From the NCBI GenBank assembly GCA_910586805.1, contig CAJUJC010000093.1, positions 1 through 8,853 on the forward strand: a DNA stretch of 8,853 nucleotides, given 5' to 3'. Shown here in pieces: positions 1-6,154 of this stretch. This DNA comes from an uncultured Erysipelotrichales bacterium. GTDB taxonomy: Bacteria > Bacillota_I > Bacilli_A > Erysipelotrichales > Coprobacillaceae. The notes below the pieces were generated by a model, which saw only the letters and a program-made list of their open reading frames with translations, had not been told where the DNA came from and did no database searches. Every line of letters starts with the position of its first letter. Within the stretch, counting starts at the first letter, position 1. Made by a program: the position numbers and the translations under genes.

Positions 1-13
1 AAATAGTATTCAT
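1..13 (-). CDS. 5' end of a leftward gene running out of the window
   Basis: Only the first codons are visible: ATG at 13-11, then Asn-Thr-Ile. The start is supported by a perfect AAAGGAGG ribosome binding site (22-29 on the plus strand, read on minus) 8 bases upstream, and by a promoter-like pair at 42-69. It is divergent from the 58-residue gene at 130. Nothing can be said about function. Confidence 0.55.
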
Positions 14-41
14 AATTATTTCCTCCTTTATTATTTATTCC

Positions 42-69
42 ATAATATAAATTGTATTTTTAGCGTTAA
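42..69 (-). promoter_or_regulatory. Candidate sigma-A promoter for the leftward gene at the window edge
   Basis: On the minus strand, TTAACG (64-69) is separated by 16 bases from TATTAT (42-47). It lies about 30 bases upstream of the strong ribosome binding site of the gene starting at 13. AT-rich sequence gives many chance matches, so confidence is moderate. Confidence 0.4.
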
Positions 70-129
70 AATTCATATGTCATTCATAAAAATAATTTAA
101 TATATAGAAACTTAAAGGAGGGTATAAAA

Positions 130-306
130 ATGACTAAAGAAGAAGCAAATGAATTTGTAGAAACAATGAAAGAAATTGGAGATGAATGGACTGTAGAACA
201 AGCGTTAGATGCCTATAGTGATAAATCTCTAGATGAAGCACTCACTGACAGAAAAGCTTCAGTAGGTATTTTAGGCGACATTATGAGTACAATCCTTAAT
301 CGCTAA
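130..306 (+). CDS. Small protein of unknown function (58 aa)
   Basis: The gene is a 58-residue open frame, ATG at 130 to TAA at 304-306, preceded by a strong AAAGGAGGG ribosome binding site with 7-8 bases spacing. A hairpin terminator follows directly, so it looks like a complete single-gene unit. The protein is acidic and predicted mostly helical: residues 1-17 are rich in Glu, Lys and Met, a Trp-containing segment follows (around residue 20), and the C-terminus reads GILGDIMSTILNR. There is no signal peptide, membrane segment or cysteine. No family is recognised. Small acidic proteins of this kind are common in phage and plasmid accessory regions. Being divergent from the gene at 13 it may share regulation with it. 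The -10 region may be within 98-106, but no good -35 is visible. Confidence 0.72.
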   Translation: MTKEEANEFVETMKEIGDEWTVEQALDAYSDKSLDEALTDRKASVGILGDIMSTILNR

Positions 307-310
307 AAAT

Positions 311-342
311 AAAGAGAGAATGAACTTAATCATTCCCTTTTT
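311..342. terminator. Bidirectional terminator between convergent genes
   Basis: GAATGA (318-323) pairs with TCATTC (330-335) around a 6-base loop. After one mismatch the stem continues, AAAGAG against CTTTTT. A T-run lies on the right for rightward transcripts and an A-run on the left serves leftward transcripts. It follows the 58-aa gene and overlaps the stop codon of the 73-aa gene at 326. Confidence 0.75.
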
Positions 343-547
343 TATTTTCAAGTTTTTCCATTTCTTGTTTAATAGTAAATATCAAATCTTGAATCGTTCT
401 TTCTTGAATACTATATCTTTTTCTTTCCTCCTCAAACTTTAGTGCTTGTTCCATTGCTTCAGTTTTTTTCGAAGCATAATAGTCTTTCACCTCAGTCATA
501 ATTTCAAACATACCATCCAAGAATACTTTCTGTTCTTGTTCAGTCAT
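326..547 (-). CDS. Small helical protein of unknown function (73 aa)
   Basis: This is a 73-residue leftward frame with ATG at 547 and a good AAAGGAG ribosome binding site 9 bases upstream. A sigma-A-like promoter is visible at 579-607. The sequence is highly charged (Glu/Lys/Gln) and almost free of helix breakers. Residues 25-70 read as one long amphipathic helix or coiled coil, ending in Glu-Lys-Leu-Glu-Asn-Lys-Lys. There is no membrane segment or catalytic motif and I recognise no family. Possible roles are a small DNA- or protein-binding accessory of the mobile element, but nothing visible assigns one. It lies downstream of the ArpU-like gene in the same direction and may be partly co-transcribed with it, since no terminator is apparent between them. 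Confidence 0.68.
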   Translation of the reverse strand: MTEQEQKVFLDGMFEIMTEVKDYYASKKTEAMEQALKFEEERKRYSIQERTIQDLIFTIKQEMEKLENKKGND

Positions 548-578
548 TTATATTCACTCCTTTCATAATAGAATCTGC

Positions 579-607
579 ATAATCCGCGTAAAACATCTTG
601 CAGTCAA
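579..607 (-). promoter_or_regulatory. Candidate sigma-A promoter for the 73-aa gene
   Basis: On the minus strand, TTGACT (602-607) and GATTAT (579-584) are separated by 17 bases. They sit about 20 bases upstream of the ribosome binding site of the gene starting at 547. The -35 matches 5/6 and the -10 matches 4/6. Confidence 0.5.
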
Positions 608-613
608 AATTTC

Positions 614-625
614 TATACTAGTATA
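614..625. repeat. 12-bp perfect palindrome TATACTAGTATA, possible operator
   Basis: This perfect dyad lies just upstream of the -35 of the 73-aa gene, between it and the end of the ArpU-like gene. Its core hexamer ACTAGT is also the core of the 10-bp palindrome at 1305-1314 in the int/xis intergenic region. A regulator-binding role is inference. Confidence 0.35.
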
Positions 626-642
626 TTATCACGTAAATAAGA

Positions 643-1080
643 TTAAAATTTATCAATTTCTAAATATCGTAATTCATCATTTATAGTTTGATATGGATTT
701 GAAACATAATATTTATCCTTTATTTTCTCAGCACTAAATCGTCTAACATATAAATCTACTGCTATTTTTCTTGTTATTGGGGATAAAGCATTTAGTATAG
801 TTTCAATAAATGCTATTTCTTTATTAAGTATATTTAATTTATGTATTAATTTATCTTTTTTATCTATCATTTCATTCCATTTCTTAGTCTGATCATATTG
901 ATTCGTTTGTCCTGTAGATACTTGTCGTATTACGCCATTGGATTTATTTAAACTAAATAATATCTCATCTAGTTCGTCCTGTACCTGTCCAGATTCATGA
1001 TTTAAATACCTAAGTTCTTTAATCTTAGATTTAAAATAATCAATCTTTAATCGTTCATTGTGAGAATATCTTCCTGGCAT
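643..1080 (-). CDS. ArpU/RinA-like phage-type transcriptional regulator (145 aa)
   Basis: This is a likely DNA-binding regulator of element genes. The N-terminal third is basic with several Tyr and Leu. Residues about 64-95 (Lys/Asp/Leu/Ile-rich) look like a coiled coil. The C-terminal part, about 98-140, has the pattern of a sigma-70 region-4-like helix-turn-helix (LSPITRKIAVDLYVRR, then a second helix and a Tyr/Asn-containing recognition segment). This architecture and length match phage late-gene regulators of the ArpU/RinA/DUF1492 type in Gram-positive phages and PICI-like elements. The assignment is by pattern only. The start at 1080 lies 3 bases past the excisionase stop (1084), with a weak AGGGA ribosome binding site inside that gene, so the two are co-transcribed and probably coupled. 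Tn916-type sigma-like Orf7 is an alternative relative. Confidence 0.6.
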   Translation of the reverse strand: MPGRYSHNERLKIDYFKSKIKELRYLNHESGQVQDELDEILFSLNKSNGVIRQVSTGQTNQYDQTKKWNEMIDKKDKLIHKLNILNKEIAFIETILNALSPITRKIAVDLYVRRFSAEKIKDKYYVSNPYQTINDELRYLEIDKF

Positions 1081-1083
1081 ATG

Positions 1084-1275
1084 TTAATCCCTAATATCAT
1101 CTAACCACTCTAAAAACGGTTTACGAAATATTATAAAAACCTTTCTATACTTATGTGAAATAAAATAACATTTTGGTATTACTTTATTTTCAACTTGTTT
1201 CCTTATAAATGTTTCCGATAAACCCGATATTTTTGATGCTTCTTTAACTGTTATTGTAAGACTGTCATTAGTCAT
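1084..1275 (-). CDS. Excisionase-like HTH protein (63 aa)
   Basis: This is a small winged-HTH protein of the Xis/MerR-like type. After a short lead comes the signature segment LTITVKEASKISGLSETFIRKQVE, shown here only as LTITVKEASKISG plus a recognition helix. A beta-hairpin (basic, with KYRKVFIIF) and a C-terminal Phe-Leu-Glu-Trp-Leu helix follow, as in Tn916 Xis and prophage excisionases. The likely role is binding the attachment-site arms and pushing the adjacent integrase towards excision. It is divergent from the integrase with about 120 bases between the two starts. Start choice: the ATG at 1275 has a GAGGAGG site at 1291-1297 (minus) but at a long spacing of about 15 bases; an in-frame TTG at 1290 abuts that site directly. 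The ATG is preferred because it gives the usual family length. Confidence 0.75.
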   Translation of the reverse strand: MTNDSLTITVKEASKISGLSETFIRKQVENKVIPKCYFISHKYRKVFIIFRKPFLEWLDDIRD

Positions 1276-1304
1276 TATTAATTTAATCAACCTCCTCTAA
1301 CTCA

Positions 1305-1314
1305 ACACTAGTGT
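1305..1314. repeat. 10-bp perfect palindrome ACACTAGTGT, possible operator
   Basis: The dyad lies between the divergent xis-like and int genes. It is just downstream of a TATAAT (1323-1328, minus strand) that could serve the xis-like gene, a position suited to a repressor. It shares the ACTAGT core with the palindrome at 614-625. Confidence 0.35.
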
Positions 1315-1349
1315 CAATAAACATTATAAGTAAAAATAATGATAAAAAC

Positions 1350-1379
1350 TTAACAAATTAAATTGTTATAATGTATAAT
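1350..1379 (+). promoter_or_regulatory. Integrase promoter, with an overlapping near-palindrome
   Basis: TTAACA (1350-1355) lies 18 bases from TATAAT (1374-1379). An alternative -10 in the same stretch is an extended TGTTATAAT (1364-1372). A 16-bp near-palindrome at 1352-1367 (AACAA...TTGTT, one mismatched pair) spans -35 to -10 and may be an operator. The first -10 covers the ATG at 1378, which argues against that ATG as the integrase start. Confidence 0.6.
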
Positions 1380-1398
1380 GTCGTTAGGAGGTGAATAT

Positions 1399-2430
1399 GT
1401 GAAAAATCCAAATGGATTTGGTACAGTAACAAAATTAAAAGGAACAAGAAGAAAACCTTGGATAGTAAAAGTAACAATTGGATATGATAAAAAAACAGGT
1501 AAACAAAAACAAAAAAGTCTAGGAACATTTGAAACTAGACCTGAGGCGATGAAACAGCTAGTTTTATATAATGCTACAAAAGAAAATGAAGAACTTATGA
1601 AAAGTGTAAATATTAACACTACTAATAAAGAAGTTCATACTTTTAAAGAATGTGTCTTAGCAGTAATAGAACGAGACAAAGATAAAAAATCTAAAAAATG
1701 GGAACAAACAAGAAGACATTCATTAAAACTTTTATCAGATATCGTAGATAAAGATATAGCAACATTAGATTTATTTACAATACAAGATAGTTTTAATAAA
1801 GTTCGAGCAGATGGGAAATCTAAATCAACTTTAACAGCTTGCAAAGTAACTTGTAATTTTGCATTTGAATATGCTGTAATGCATAAATATATAGGACCTT
1901 TAGATAACTATGTACAATATATTGATACTACGTCTGATGCAGAACGAAAAATTATACATACACCATTTACTAAGGAGGAAATATCTTTAGTCATAAAGGA
2001 TAATTCATTAATGTCTAAAGTTGTATTAGTTTATATTTTGACTGGTTGTAGAACTATGGAATTATCAAATGTCACTAGATACGAAGACCATATAGTATGT
2101 GGGTCAAAAACAAAGAATGGGAGAAACAGAAAGATTCCTATTCATTCATATATAGAACCATTTATAGACGAAGCACTAAAATATTTAAATGGCAAAAGTT
2201 ATGATGGAATAAGTGGCGCATTCGAAAGATATATGAATAAACTAAACCTGAAACATACTATGCATGATACTAGAAATACATTTGCAACTCTAGGAAAAGA
2301 AAACGATATGAAATTATCTGTAATTAAAAAGATTATGGGTCATAGTTTAGGCGATATTACTGAAGATATTTACACTCATGAATCCATTGAATATTTAAAA
2401 AAAGAAATCGAAAAAATTCAGGTTTCTTAA
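1399..2430 (+). CDS. int: Tyrosine recombinase / integrase (343 aa)
   Basis: It catalyses site-specific integration and excision of the element. Domains: an N-terminal AP2-like integrase DNA-binding domain (about residues 1-60, NPNGFG then RRKPW and GKQKQKSLGTF), a SAM-like core-binding domain (about 80-175), and the catalytic domain (about 190-340). The full active-site set is present: Arg218 (GCRTMEL), the beta-hairpin Lys237 (or Lys239), His289-Asp-Thr-Arg292, His315 (IMGHS) and the nucleophile Tyr325 (EDIYTH), so it looks functional. Start: GTG at 1399 has an AGGAGGT site exactly 6 bases upstream. The in-frame ATG at 1378 lies in the -10 box and upstream of that ribosome binding site, so it is rejected. 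The family is common on prophages and integrative elements of Clostridia and Erysipelotrichia. Divergent from xis; faces the element border. Confidence 0.95.
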   Translation: MKNPNGFGTVTKLKGTRRKPWIVKVTIGYDKKTGKQKQKSLGTFETRPEAMKQLVLYNATKENEELMKSVNINTTNKEVHTFKECVLAVIERDKDKKSKKWEQTRRHSLKLLSDIVDKDIATLDLFTIQDSFNKVRADGKSKSTLTACKVTCNFAFEYAVMHKYIGPLDNYVQYIDTTSDAERKIIHTPFTKEEISLVIKDNSLMSKVVLVYILTGCRTMELSNVTRYEDHIVCGSKTKNGRNRKIPIHSYIEPFIDEALKYLNGKSYDGISGAFERYMNKLNLKHTMHDTRNTFATLGKENDMKLSVIKKIMGHSLGDITEDIYTHESIEYLKKEIEKIQVS

Positions 2431-2433
2431 AAA

Positions 2434-2454
2434 ATGTTACTTATATGTTACTTA
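2434..2454. repeat. Tandem direct repeat ATGTTACTTA x2 (11-bp period), candidate att arm sites
   Basis: Two perfect copies of ATGTTACTTA (2434-2443 and 2445-2454) begin three bases after the integrase stop. Short direct repeats beside int are typical arm-type binding sites for the N-terminal domain of tyrosine integrases. The 11-bp period would place both on one DNA face. The functional role is inferred. Confidence 0.5.
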
Positions 2455-2469
2455 CCAACTGTAAACAAG

Positions 2470-2481
2470 TAGTTATAACTA
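2470..2481. repeat. 12-bp palindrome TAGTTATAACTA near the element border
   Basis: This perfect dyad lies 40 bases after int, in the non-coding gap 2431-2573. It could belong to the integrase core site or be a chance AT-rich palindrome. The remaining sequence of the gap shows no gene and no convincing terminator for int. Confidence 0.3.
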
Positions 2482-2573
2482 TTATAAATACTGATAAAAA
2501 AGCATATATTCACTTAACTTTCTACTCTATATATACCTGGTTCAAGACGATTTTTCTTCAAAAAAAATGAGAT

Positions 2574-2604
2574 AAATAAAAAAAGTCATATTTTTATGAC
2601 TTTT
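2574..2604 (-). terminator. Rho-independent terminator of valS
   Basis: AAAAGTCATA (2581-2590) pairs perfectly with TATGACTTTT (2595-2604) around a 4-base T loop. Read leftward, a run of T follows the stem (A-run 2574-2584 on plus). It begins directly at the valS stop (2605) and so marks the end of the core operon and the inner limit of the inserted element. Confidence 0.85.
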
Positions 2605-5226
2605 CTACATGTTTTTTAGTTTTTCTACAACTCCATCATATTTAGATTGATAATCAGCGAGCTTTGTTTTTTCAGCGTCTACCTTAGCCTGAGGTGCTTT
2701 TGAAACGAAATTTGGGTTAGAAAGCATACCTTGACAACGTTTGATTTCACCTTCAAGTTTCTTTAATTCTTCTTCTAATTTTTTCTTTTCAGCTTCCAAA
2801 TCAATATAATCACCAAGTTCAATAATTAAAGCATTACCACCTTTAATCATTTCAACAGCAACATTAGATGATGTTTCAACATTATAACCAATACAACGTG
2901 CATGGCATAATTTATAAATATATGGAGCAATATCACTTAATAAATCAGATAATGTTGCATCTTTTGTTTGAATACTATATGCAATTTCAATAGAGTTTTT
3001 AATGACATAAGATGCTCTCATGTTTCTAATCCCTTTAACAACATCAAACAAATAAGTAAATTGATCATTAATTGTATCATTATCAAAATGATGATTGATT
3101 GTAGGCCAATCAGCAATACATATTGATTCTTTTAAATGTGGAATACTTTGATATATTTCTTCAGTTACAAATGGCATAAATGGATGTAATAAACGTACAA
3201 TTGCATTTAACACATAAACCAATGTATTTTGAGTCGCCTTCTTTTCATCTCCATCACTATTTAAATGAACCTTAGATAACTCTATATACCAAGAACAAAA
3301 ATCATCCCAAATAAAGTTATATAACTCACTTCCAACATTTACAAACTCATATTTATTCATATTTTCATCAACTGATGCAATGACATCATTTAAACGATTT
3401 AAAATCCATTGATCAGATAAATTTAAATGTTCAAAACTTAAATCTTCATATTTCATATCTTCATCAATATTCATTAAAACAAATCTTGCACTATTCCAAA
3501 TTTTATTAATAAAATTCCATGAAGATTCTAATTTTTCAGGAATATATCTTAAATCCATACCTGGAGCTGAATTTGTTGTTAAGAAGAAACGAAGTGTATC
3601 TGCTCCATATTCATCAATAACATCCATTGGATCAACACCATTTCCTAAAGATTTAGACATCTTTCTTCCTTGTTCATCACGAATTAATCCATGAATTAAA
3701 ACATCTTTAAACGGTCTTTGTTTTGTAAATTCTAATGATTGGAAAATCATACGTGATACCCAGAAGAAAATAATATCATATCCTGTTACAAGTGTATTTG
3801 TTGGAAAATAACGTTGAAATAATGGTGAATCAGTATTTGGCCAATCTAATGTTGAAAATGGCCATAACGCACTTGAAAACCATGTATCTAAAACATCTTC
3901 ATCTTGTTTCCAATTTTCTATATCCAAAGGTGCTTCTTTTCCCACATAAACTTCTCCAGTTTCTTTATGATACCAAGCAGGAACTTGATGTCCCCACCAC
4001 AATTGACGTGAGATACACCAATCTTCAATATTTTCCATCCATTGTTTAAATGTTTTTTCAAAACGTGATGGAACAAATGAAACTTTATCATCTATTTCTT
4101 GGTTTGCTAGTGAAGCTTCTGCTAAAGGTTTCATTTTTACAAACCATTGTTTTGATAAATATGGTTCAACAATAGCATTGCTTCTTTCAGAATGTCCTAC
4201 TTGATGCATATGTGTTTCAATATGATCCACAACACCATCTTTTTCAAAATCGTTGACCAAAGCTTGACGACACTCAAAACGATCCATTCCTTTGTATTTT
4301 CCACACATATCGTTCATTGTTCCATTATCATTCATACAAATTGGCATTGCTAAATGATATTTCTTTGCTAAAGCAAAGTCATTTGGATCATGAGCAGGTG
4401 TACATTTCATAACTGCTGTCCCAAAACTCATATCAATATAATCATCTGCCATAATTGGTAAAGCTTCACCATTAGCTGGATTGATTGCATGTTTACCTAC
4501 TAAATGTGTATATCTTTCATCATCAGGATGAACAAAAATAGCTTGATCTGCAAACATTGTCTCAGGACGTGTTGTTGCTATAATTAAAGTTTCATCAGTT
4601 TCAACAACATTATATTTAAAATAATACATATGACCTTCAATTTCTTTATGTATAACTTCAATATTTGATAAAGCTGTTCTTTGAACAGGGTCCCAGTTAA
4701 TAATACGTTCACCTTGATAAATCAAACCCTTTTCATATAAAGTAACAAACACAGTTTTGACAGCATCACTAAGCCCTTCATCAAGTGTAAAACGTTCTTT
4801 TGAATAATCTAATGATAATCCTAGTTTTTCCCACTGAGAACGAATAATTGACGCATACTCTTCTTTCCAAGACCATGCTTTTTCCAAAAATCCTTCTCTA
4901 CCTAAATCATAACGAGAAATTCCATCTTCTCTTAATCGTGCTTCAACTTTTGCTTGTGTAGCAATACCAGCATGATCCATACCAGGTAACCACAAAGCAT
5001 CATAGCCTTGCATTCTTTTATAACGAATAATCATATCCTGTAAAGTTGTATCCCAGGCATGTCCTAAATGTAATTTCCCAGTTACATTTGGTGGAGGTAT
5101 AACAATACTATATGGTTTTTTAGAAATATCTCCTGCTTCAAAATATTTCTTATCAATCCAATGTCTATACTTTCCCTCTTCTACTTCTTTATGATTATAC
5201 TTACTCGCTAATTCCTTCATCATCAT
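2605..5226 (-). CDS. valS: Valyl-tRNA synthetase
   Basis: A cytoplasmic class Ia aminoacyl-tRNA synthetase charging tRNA-Val with valine, with editing of mischarged Thr. From this start it has 873 residues, normal for bacterial ValRS. Visible motifs are PPPNVTGKLHLGH with HIGH-type HLGH at 53-56, a CP1 editing domain containing TTRPETMFAD (about 218-228) and HDPNDF, and KMSKS at 522-526 (GRKMSKSLGN). An anticodon-binding helical domain follows, and a C-terminal coiled-coil arm (about 808-870, Lys/Glu/Leu-rich) typical of ValRS. The start is uncertain among GTG 5232/5229 and ATG 5226/5223/5220, with only a weak ribosome binding site (AGAAAG / GTGG). The start lies inside the 3' end of the upstream gene (stop at 5201), so translation is probably coupled. 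It is transcribed from the T-box leader at 5906-6119. Confidence 0.97.
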   Translation of the reverse strand: MMMKELASKYNHKEVEEGKYRHWIDKKYFEAGDISKKPYSIVIPPPNVTGKLHLGHAWDTTLQDMIIRYKRMQGYDALWLPGMDHAGIATQAKVEARLREDGISRYDLGREGFLEKAWSWKEEYASIIRSQWEKLGLSLDYSKERFTLDEGLSDAVKTVFVTLYEKGLIYQGERIINWDPVQRTALSNIEVIHKEIEGHMYYFKYNVVETDETLIIATTRPETMFADQAIFVHPDDERYTHLVGKHAINPANGEALPIMADDYIDMSFGTAVMKCTPAHDPNDFALAKKYHLAMPICMNDNGTMNDMCGKYKGMDRFECRQALVNDFEKDGVVDHIETHMHQVGHSERSNAIVEPYLSKQWFVKMKPLAEASLANQEIDDKVSFVPSRFEKTFKQWMENIEDWCISRQLWWGHQVPAWYHKETGEVYVGKEAPLDIENWKQDEDVLDTWFSSALWPFSTLDWPNTDSPLFQRYFPTNTLVTGYDIIFFWVSRMIFQSLEFTKQRPFKDVLIHGLIRDEQGRKMSKSLGNGVDPMDVIDEYGADTLRFFLTTNSAPGMDLRYIPEKLESSWNFINKIWNSARFVLMNIDEDMKYEDLSFEHLNLSDQWILNRLNDVIASVDENMNKYEFVNVGSELYNFIWDDFCSWYIELSKVHLNSDGDEKKATQNTLVYVLNAIVRLLHPFMPFVTEEIYQSIPHLKESICIADWPTINHHFDNDTINDQFTYLFDVVKGIRNMRASYVIKNSIEIAYSIQTKDATLSDLLSDIAPYIYKLCHARCIGYNVETSSNVAVEMIKGGNALIIELGDYIDLEAEKKKLEEELKKLEGEIKRCQGMLSNPNFVSKAPQAKVDAEKTKLADYQSKYDGVVEKLKNM

Positions 5227-5881
5227 CACCACTTTCTAAATACTCTTCAGGAATATCATAGTCATAAAAATCATCTTTATGTTCTAAAACAAAATCAGTT
5301 AACTTTTCATTTAAATTTGTTGTACTAATTAATGTCAAATATTCATTAGTAAAATCAGAAAAATTATAACGTGCATAATCACCCATTTCTGGATCATTTT
5401 CATCATCTTCCAAATCTTTCTCAATAATTTCTGCAAAACGTCTTGCAGCTCTCATTAAATCATAAATATCATACGCTCCAACCTTTTCAAAAATTTCAGC
5501 ACAAATAGGTACAAATTTTTCATATGCTGGACTTAAGAAAAAACTATGTAATGAAGCATGAGCACTATCTAAAGAATTTGAAATTAAATAAATACCATAA
5601 ATGATTCTTTCACTTTCATTCATATTATCAAAATAATTATCAAAATCTTCCTCTTCCTTTCTCATACAATGAAAAAGTACAGCTGCACTTACATCTTCTC
5701 TTGGACATTCATCAAGTGATCCCTCTTTTAAATAAGTATACTTTTGTTTCTTTTCCTGATAAATAAGAGCTGCTTTTCTTTTTTCCTTTTTAATTTGTCT
5801 CATTCTCTTTGTTGTAAATAAATAAAGAAAAATAATAGCTCCTATAAAAAAGATCCAAACAATCATGTGTGTAAATGGCAT
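5201..5881 (-). CDS. Membrane-anchored protein of unknown function in the valS operon (226 aa)
   Basis: The first gene after the valine T-box. The start at 5881 has a GGGAGG site 9 bases upstream. Residues 6-22 form one hydrophobic helix (IVWIFFIGAIIFLYLF), followed by a strongly basic stretch (TTKRMRQIKKEKRKA). By the positive-inside rule the remaining 200 residues are cytoplasmic. Residues about 60-200 form a helical, acidic domain (alternating Ile/Leu helices, FFLSPAYEKFVPICAEIFEKVGA cut here at FFLSPAYEKF) that resembles DMP19/DUF4375-type proteins in pattern. That resemblance is weak and unverified. The tail is very acidic (ESGDDDEG). No catalytic motif is seen. The gene overlaps the valS start by about 26 bases, so the two are co-regulated by valine tRNA charging. 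B. subtilis has no such gene at this place. Confidence 0.88.
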   Translation of the reverse strand: MPFTHMIVWIFFIGAIIFLYLFTTKRMRQIKKEKRKAALIYQEKKQKYTYLKEGSLDECPREDVSAAVLFHCMRKEEEDFDNYFDNMNESERIIYGIYLISNSLDSAHASLHSFFLSPAYEKFVPICAEIFEKVGAYDIYDLMRAARRFAEIIEKDLEDDENDPEMGDYARYNFSDFTNEYLTLISTTNLNEKLTDFVLEHKDDFYDYDIPEEYLESGDDDEGISE

Positions 5882-5905
5882 ATTCTATATCCTCCCTGTT
5901 TTAAT

Positions 5906-5937
5906 AAAAAAGAACATCCGCATAAGGACGAATGTTC
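5906..5937 (-). terminator. T-box-controlled attenuator (intrinsic terminator)
   Basis: On the minus strand GAACATTCG (5929-5937) pairs with CGGATGTTC (5912-5920), with one G-U pair, and is followed by a T-run (5906-5911). Its 5' arm adjoins the T-box sequence, so terminator and antiterminator are mutually exclusive. It lies 25 bases before the first gene of the operon. Confidence 0.9.
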
Positions 5938-6119
5938 GTGGTACCACCTTAATTTATATACATATTGTATACCTTAAAACTTTAACGCAGTTTTACGTGT
6001 TCACTTACTTTATTTCAGAAAACATACTCCAAGGCTACCTTCCACTTTCTTTTCTACTTCTTTTCACCAAACAGAAGCTCTCTACAAGAATACAAAAGTG
6101 TACTCCTCCTTTTCAACGT
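5906..6119 (-). ncRNA. T-box riboswitch leader, valine-specific
   Basis: This leader senses uncharged tRNA-Val. The canonical T-box AAGGTGGTACCACG is at 5937-5950 (minus), and its UGGU fits the tRNA end with discriminator A. Stem I can be traced. The AGTA motif (6101-6104) is followed by CACTTT, which pairs with AAAGTG. The specifier loop GAAGGTAG follows, with GTA, a valine codon, at 6036-6038, closed by AAGG/CCTT. The distal part shows AGAGAGC and GGTGAAA on either side of a CTTCT/AGAAG stem. When tRNA-Val is uncharged, the antiterminator forms and the downstream membrane protein and valS are expressed. All elements are read directly; valine specificity agrees with the downstream gene. Confidence 0.95.
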
Positions 6120-6125
6120 ACTCAT

Positions 6126-6154
6126 ATTCTAACAAAGCCAACAATAATTGTCAA
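6126..6154 (-). promoter_or_regulatory. Strong sigma-A promoter of the T-box / valS operon
   Basis: On the minus strand a perfect TTGACA (6149-6154) is followed after 17 bases by TAGAAT (6126-6131) with an extended TGT just before it. Transcription should start near 6119. The -35 abuts the stop codon of the ysxE-like gene (6155). Confidence 0.85.

Larger units (their letters stand above)
1..2573. mobile_element. Integrase-proximal end of an integrated mobile element (prophage-, ICE- or IME-type)
   Basis: This stretch holds a tyrosine integrase, a divergent excisionase-like HTH gene, an ArpU/RinA-like phage-type regulator and several tiny genes of unknown function. It lies directly against the conserved core cluster ending in valS. 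Gene orientation switches repeatedly here, whereas the core genes all run leftward. The integrase-side border must lie between the integrase stop (2430) and the valS terminator (from 2574). The other border is left of the window, so the class of element and its cargo cannot be judged. No conjugation, capsid or replication gene is visible. That it is a mobile element is well supported by the int/xis pair; the exact right end is inferred. Confidence 0.72.

Noticed and set aside
1350..1619. A leftward hydrophobic frame opposite the integrase start.
   Set aside because: It is antisense to the conserved N-terminal domain of the integrase and its Phe/Val/Leu richness is a shadow of Lys-rich coding sequence.
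2538..2560. A T-arm-like string GGTTCAAGAC near the element border, suggesting a tRNA fragment used as attachment site.
   Set aside because: The flanking bases do not pair as a T stem (three of five pairs fail), and no acceptor stem, anticodon arm or CCA end is visible, so it is not supported as tRNA.
2545..2575. A TTTTT-CTTC-AAAAA hairpin as a possible integrase terminator.
   Set aside because: The stem is made of A-T pairs only, with no stable GC closing pairs and no T-run after it, so it is not a convincing terminator.
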